From JBAZOD01 sp041648955 (GTDB taxonomy: Bacteria > Patescibacteriota > Patescibacteriia > Patescibacteriales > JAQTRU01), in contig JBAZOD010000008.1 of assembly GCA_041648955.1 (NCBI GenBank), forward strand, positions 1-23,115: a stretch of DNA of 23,115 nucleotides, given 5' to 3'. The notes beneath the pieces are model-generated. The model did not search any database. It was not told where the DNA came from and saw only the letters and a list, made by a program, of their open reading frames with translations. This document shows, piece by piece, positions 20,655 through 23,115 of the stretch. The first letter of the stretch is position 1. Each line of letters opens with the position of its first letter. Both the position numbers and the translations under genes were made by a program.

Positions 20655-21830
20655 ATGATAACAAGCGAGCAGGGAAAATTTATCGTTATCGACGGCACTG
20701 ATGGCTCTGGAAAAGCCACGCAAACACAAATTTTAGTCGAACGCTTAAAAAGCGCCGGCTTTGAAGTGGAAATGGTGGATTTTCCCCAATATGGCGAAAA
20801 ATCTGCCGGCTTAGTAGAGAAATATTTAAACGGCGAATACGGCGAGGCGGATGAAGTCGGTCCATACCGCGCTTCTATTTTTTATGCCTGCGACCGCTAC
20901 GACGCCAGCTTCAAAATAAAAAAATGGCTGGAACAAGGAAAAATTGTAGTTGCTAACCGCTATGTCACTGCCAATATGGGCCATCAAGGCGGAAAAATCG
21001 CCAACCCACTGGAAAGAAAAAACTTTTTCACCTGGCTTTATGAACTGGAATTCGGAATTTTTAATATCCCTAAACCGGATTTAAATATTATTTTGCATGT
21101 TGATGCTGCTGTTGCTCAAGCGATGGTTGACCAAAAAGGCCATCGCGATTATGTCCACGGAACCAAGAGAGATATTCATGAAGCAGACATCAATCATCTT
21201 CGCCGAGCTGAACAAGTTTATCTGGAAATTGCTGATTCTTTTTCCGGATTTTCCTTGATTGAATGCACGCGAGACAATCAAATTATGTCTAGAGAGGAAA
21301 TTCATAATTTGGTGTGGCAAGAGATCGGAAAAATTATAGAAAATAGAGAAGATTGTTCCTGCTGTCAAAATTGCGAATGCGGAAACGAAGAAAAACAAGA
21401 AGATAAACCAATACTTAAAATAGAAAAGTTAAATGAAAATGCGAAACTGCCGCAAAAAGCCTACGAAGATGATGCTGGCCTTGATCTTTTTTCTTCTGAC
21501 TACTATTCCCTATTACCGGGAGAAAATATGAATATAAAAACCGGAATCAAAATGGCCATACCGAAAGGATACGCCGGACTTGTTTGGGATAAAAGCGGAG
21601 TGGCTAAAGCCGGTGTCCACACTATGGCCGGCGTGATAGATTCCGGCTATCGCGGAGAAATAATGGTTAATGTCATAAATCTAAGCGGAGATATTTATAA
21701 TATCGCTCCCGGGCAAAAAATCGCCCAAATACTGATCCAGCCGATTGCCAAAACGGAAATAATGGAAATTAGAATTGAAGACGAAACGGATAGAAACCAA
21801 GGAGGATTTGGCAGTTCCGGATTATTTTAA
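20655..21830 (+). CDS. Fused thymidylate kinase and dUTP diphosphatase
   Basis: 391 residues in one continuous frame. Residues 1-232 are thymidylate kinase: P-loop IDGTDGSGKATQ (Ala in the usual Thr/Ser position, followed by Thr), the DRYDAS segment, NRYVTANMGHQ and a LID-like region. Residues about 250-391 are a trimeric-type dUTPase with all five motifs: DDAGLDLFS, WDKSGVAKAG (Lys where Arg is usual), GVIDSGYRGEI, PGQKIAQILI and the C-terminal RNQGGFGSSG. The linker (233-244) is Cys-rich (Cys234, 236, 237, 240, 242) and could bind metal. Dut makes dUMP from dUTP for ThyA, and Tmk phosphorylates the resulting dTMP. Both activities are predicted to be functional. Confidence 0.93.
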   Translation: MITSEQGKFIVIDGTDGSGKATQTQILVERLKSAGFEVEMVDFPQYGEKSAGLVEKYLNGEYGEADEVGPYRASIFYACDRYDASFKIKKWLEQGKIVVANRYVTANMGHQGGKIANPLERKNFFTWLYELEFGIFNIPKPDLNIILHVDAAVAQAMVDQKGHRDYVHGTKRDIHEADINHLRRAEQVYLEIADSFSGFSLIECTRDNQIMSREEIHNLVWQEIGKIIENREDCSCCQNCECGNEEKQEDKPILKIEKLNENAKLPQKAYEDDAGLDLFSSDYYSLLPGENMNIKTGIKMAIPKGYAGLVWDKSGVAKAGVHTMAGVIDSGYRGEIMVNVINLSGDIYNIAPGQKIAQILIQPIAKTEIMEIRIEDETDRNQGGFGSSGLF

Positions 21831-21838
21831 AAATTTTA

Positions 21839-21867
21839 TTGATTTTTTCACCATTTAGCGATAAAAT
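21839..21867 (+). promoter_or_regulatory. Promoter of gatB
   Basis: TTGATT (21839-21844), a 17-base spacer and TAAAAT (21862-21867), 32 bases before the gatB ATG. Confidence 0.6.
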
Positions 21868-21899
21868 TAAAAATAGAAAACTACTATTTAACTTTTACT

Positions 21900-23115
21900 A
21901 TGGGATACGACGCAATTATCGGATTAGAAATACACGCAGAACTAAAAACAAAGTCAAAAATGTTTTGTTCCTGCGATAATGATTCTTTGGGCAAGGCGCC
22001 AAATACTACTGTTTGCCCAATTTGCTTAGGACACCCGGGGACTCTGCCAGTGCCGAATAAACAAGCTATAGAATGGACGATCCTGGCCGGATTAGCCCTT
22101 CATTGCCATATAAACGAACTCTCAAAATTTGATCGAAAAAATTATTTTTATCCCGACCTGCCAAAGGGCTATCAGATTTCCCAATACGATCTGCCTTTTT
22201 GTTATGACGGCTATCTGGAAATTAATGGAAAAGATATAAAAATAACCAGAATTCATTTGGAGGAAGACACGGCCAAATCGTCTCATCCGTCTGGAAAAAA
22301 TTATACTTTGATTGATTTTAACCGTTCCGGCACTCCTTTAATTGAAATGGTAACCGAGCCGGTGATAAAAGATGCTGGCGAGGCCAAAAAATTCTGCCAA
22401 ACATATCAGCAAATTCTTCGCTATCTGGATATCAGCAATGCTGATATGGAAAAAGGAGAAATGCGCTGTGAAGCGAATGTGAGCGTCCAAGAAAAAGGCA
22501 AATGGAAATATGAGGGCGATTGCAAAATAATTCCAATCGGCAAATACAAATTAAATCCAAAAGTTGAACTAAAAAACATCAACTCTTTTCGCGCAATTGA
22601 AAAAGCCATAGATTACGAAATTAAAAGGCAAATTGAAGCTCTTAAAGATAATGAAAAATTAGTCCAGGAAACTCGGGGCTGGGATGAAAACAAAGGAAAA
22701 ACTGTCAGTCAGAGAATAAAAGAAACTTCTGCTGATTATCGATATTTCCCAGAGCCAGATATACCGCCGTTTAAGATTGACGGCCAATGGATAGAAAAAA
22801 TAAAAGCGGGGCTAATTGAACTGCCTCCGGAGAAGAAAAAACGTTTTCAAACTGAATATAATTTTGATGAAGCAACCGCGGAAATTTTGGTTAGCGACAA
22901 AAATTTAGCCGGCTATGCGGAAAAAGTAATTTCTGAACTTAGAGCCTGGATAGATTCAACCGGGGATGACTGGGAAAGACAAAAAAATAAACTCGCCAAA
23001 GCTACTGGCAATTGGCTGATAAGCGAACTATTTAAACATTTGAACGAAGACAAAAAAACTATTAAAGATATAAAAATTACTCCGGAAAATTTTGCCGAGC
23101 TTATTACCCTAGTAT
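21900..23115 (+). CDS. gatB: Aspartyl/glutamyl-tRNA amidotransferase subunit B (3' end missing)
   Basis: 405 residues are visible from the ATG at 21900; the window ends inside the C-terminal YqeY-like tail domain. GatB, with GatA and GatC, converts misacylated Glu-tRNA-Gln (and Asp-tRNA-Asn) to the correct amide form. Motifs: IGLEIHAEL at the start, a four-Cys zinc site (MFCSCDND and TVCPICLGHPG), NYFYPDLPKGYQISQYD, HLEEDTAK, DFNRSGTPLIEMVTEP, MRCEANVSV and SADYRYFPEPDIPP. An insertion of about 12 residues (YEGDCKIIPIGKYKLNPK) precedes VELKNINSF. It has its own promoter after the Tmk-Dut gene. gatA and gatC are not in the window. Confidence 0.97.
   Translation, partial: MGYDAIIGLEIHAELKTKSKMFCSCDNDSLGKAPNTTVCPICLGHPGTLPVPNKQAIEWTILAGLALHCHINELSKFDRKNYFYPDLPKGYQISQYDLPFCYDGYLEINGKDIKITRIHLEEDTAKSSHPSGKNYTLIDFNRSGTPLIEMVTEPVIKDAGEAKKFCQTYQQILRYLDISNADMEKGEMRCEANVSVQEKGKWKYEGDCKIIPIGKYKLNPKVELKNINSFRAIEKAIDYEIKRQIEALKDNEKLVQETRGWDENKGKTVSQRIKETSADYRYFPEPDIPPFKIDGQWIEKIKAGLIELPPEKKKRFQTEYNFDEATAEILVSDKNLAGYAEKVISELRAWIDSTGDDWERQKNKLAKATGNWLISELFKHLNEDKKTIKDIKITPENFAELITLV

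Noticed and set aside
1..23115. CRISPR array, tRNA, rRNA, integrase or transposase
   Set aside because: No regularly spaced direct repeats, cloverleaf-like segments, rRNA signatures or recombinase motifs were found on either strand.

Overview
The window looks like an AT-rich, streamlined bacterial chromosome segment, most probably from a Candidate Phyla Radiation (Patescibacteria, Parcubacteria-like) organism. This is an inference. It rests on a membrane-anchored Clp ATPase with an N-terminal zinc motif, a MetRS without its C-terminal tRNA-binding domain, a GxxExxY protein of the type common in these genomes, a RibD-type DHFR, several unassigned membrane proteins, and mostly weak Shine-Dalgarno signals. 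The standard bacterial code fits: TGA is a stop at the end of the 75-residue gene at 13487-13714. No tRNA, rRNA, CRISPR array or transposase is visible, and no gene-free stretch exceeds 300 bases.

Layout. Positions 1-2018 (minus): a Clp-type AAA+ gene cut by the window edge, plus a small membrane protein that precedes it in transcription. 2108-2560 (plus): rpmA with its own promoter and a strong terminator shared with the converging operon. 2564-11618 (minus): a long co-directional run transcribed in the order rsmI, GxxExxY, metG, cvpA, a PEP-utilising-domain gene, rlmN, tsaC, ctpA, pyrG. This mixes translation quality control, envelope and nucleotide functions. 11659-13359 (minus): a large unknown membrane protein with its own promoter. 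13433-13985 (minus): a monocistronic small gene with a recognisable SAM-I (S-box) riboswitch, an intrinsic terminator in the leader, a strong ribosome binding site and a downstream terminator. 13985-15026 (minus): a lipoprotein and two small membrane proteins. 15070-17352 (plus): secE-nusG-rplK-rplA, with a palindromic repeat between secE and nusG and a probable L1 autoregulatory hairpin between rplK and rplA; rplJ and rplL do not follow. 17386-21830 (plus): a compact thymidylate and nucleotide operon (dCMP deaminase, thyA, DHFR, unassigned P-loop kinase, adk, Tmk-Dut fusion). 21900 to the end: gatB, truncated by the window.

How the genes work together. dCMP deaminase and dUTPase both make dUMP, ThyA methylates it, the DHFR-like enzyme can recycle dihydrofolate, and the thymidylate kinase domain makes dTDP. 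Nearly the whole dTTP route therefore lies in about 4.4 kb. The most notable item is the SAM-I riboswitch controlling an unknown 75-residue protein. Next are the GxxExxY gene bounded by imperfect terminal inverted repeats, the Tmk-Dut fusion joined by a Cys-rich linker, and the membrane-anchored Clp ATPase whose first ATPase site looks degenerate.
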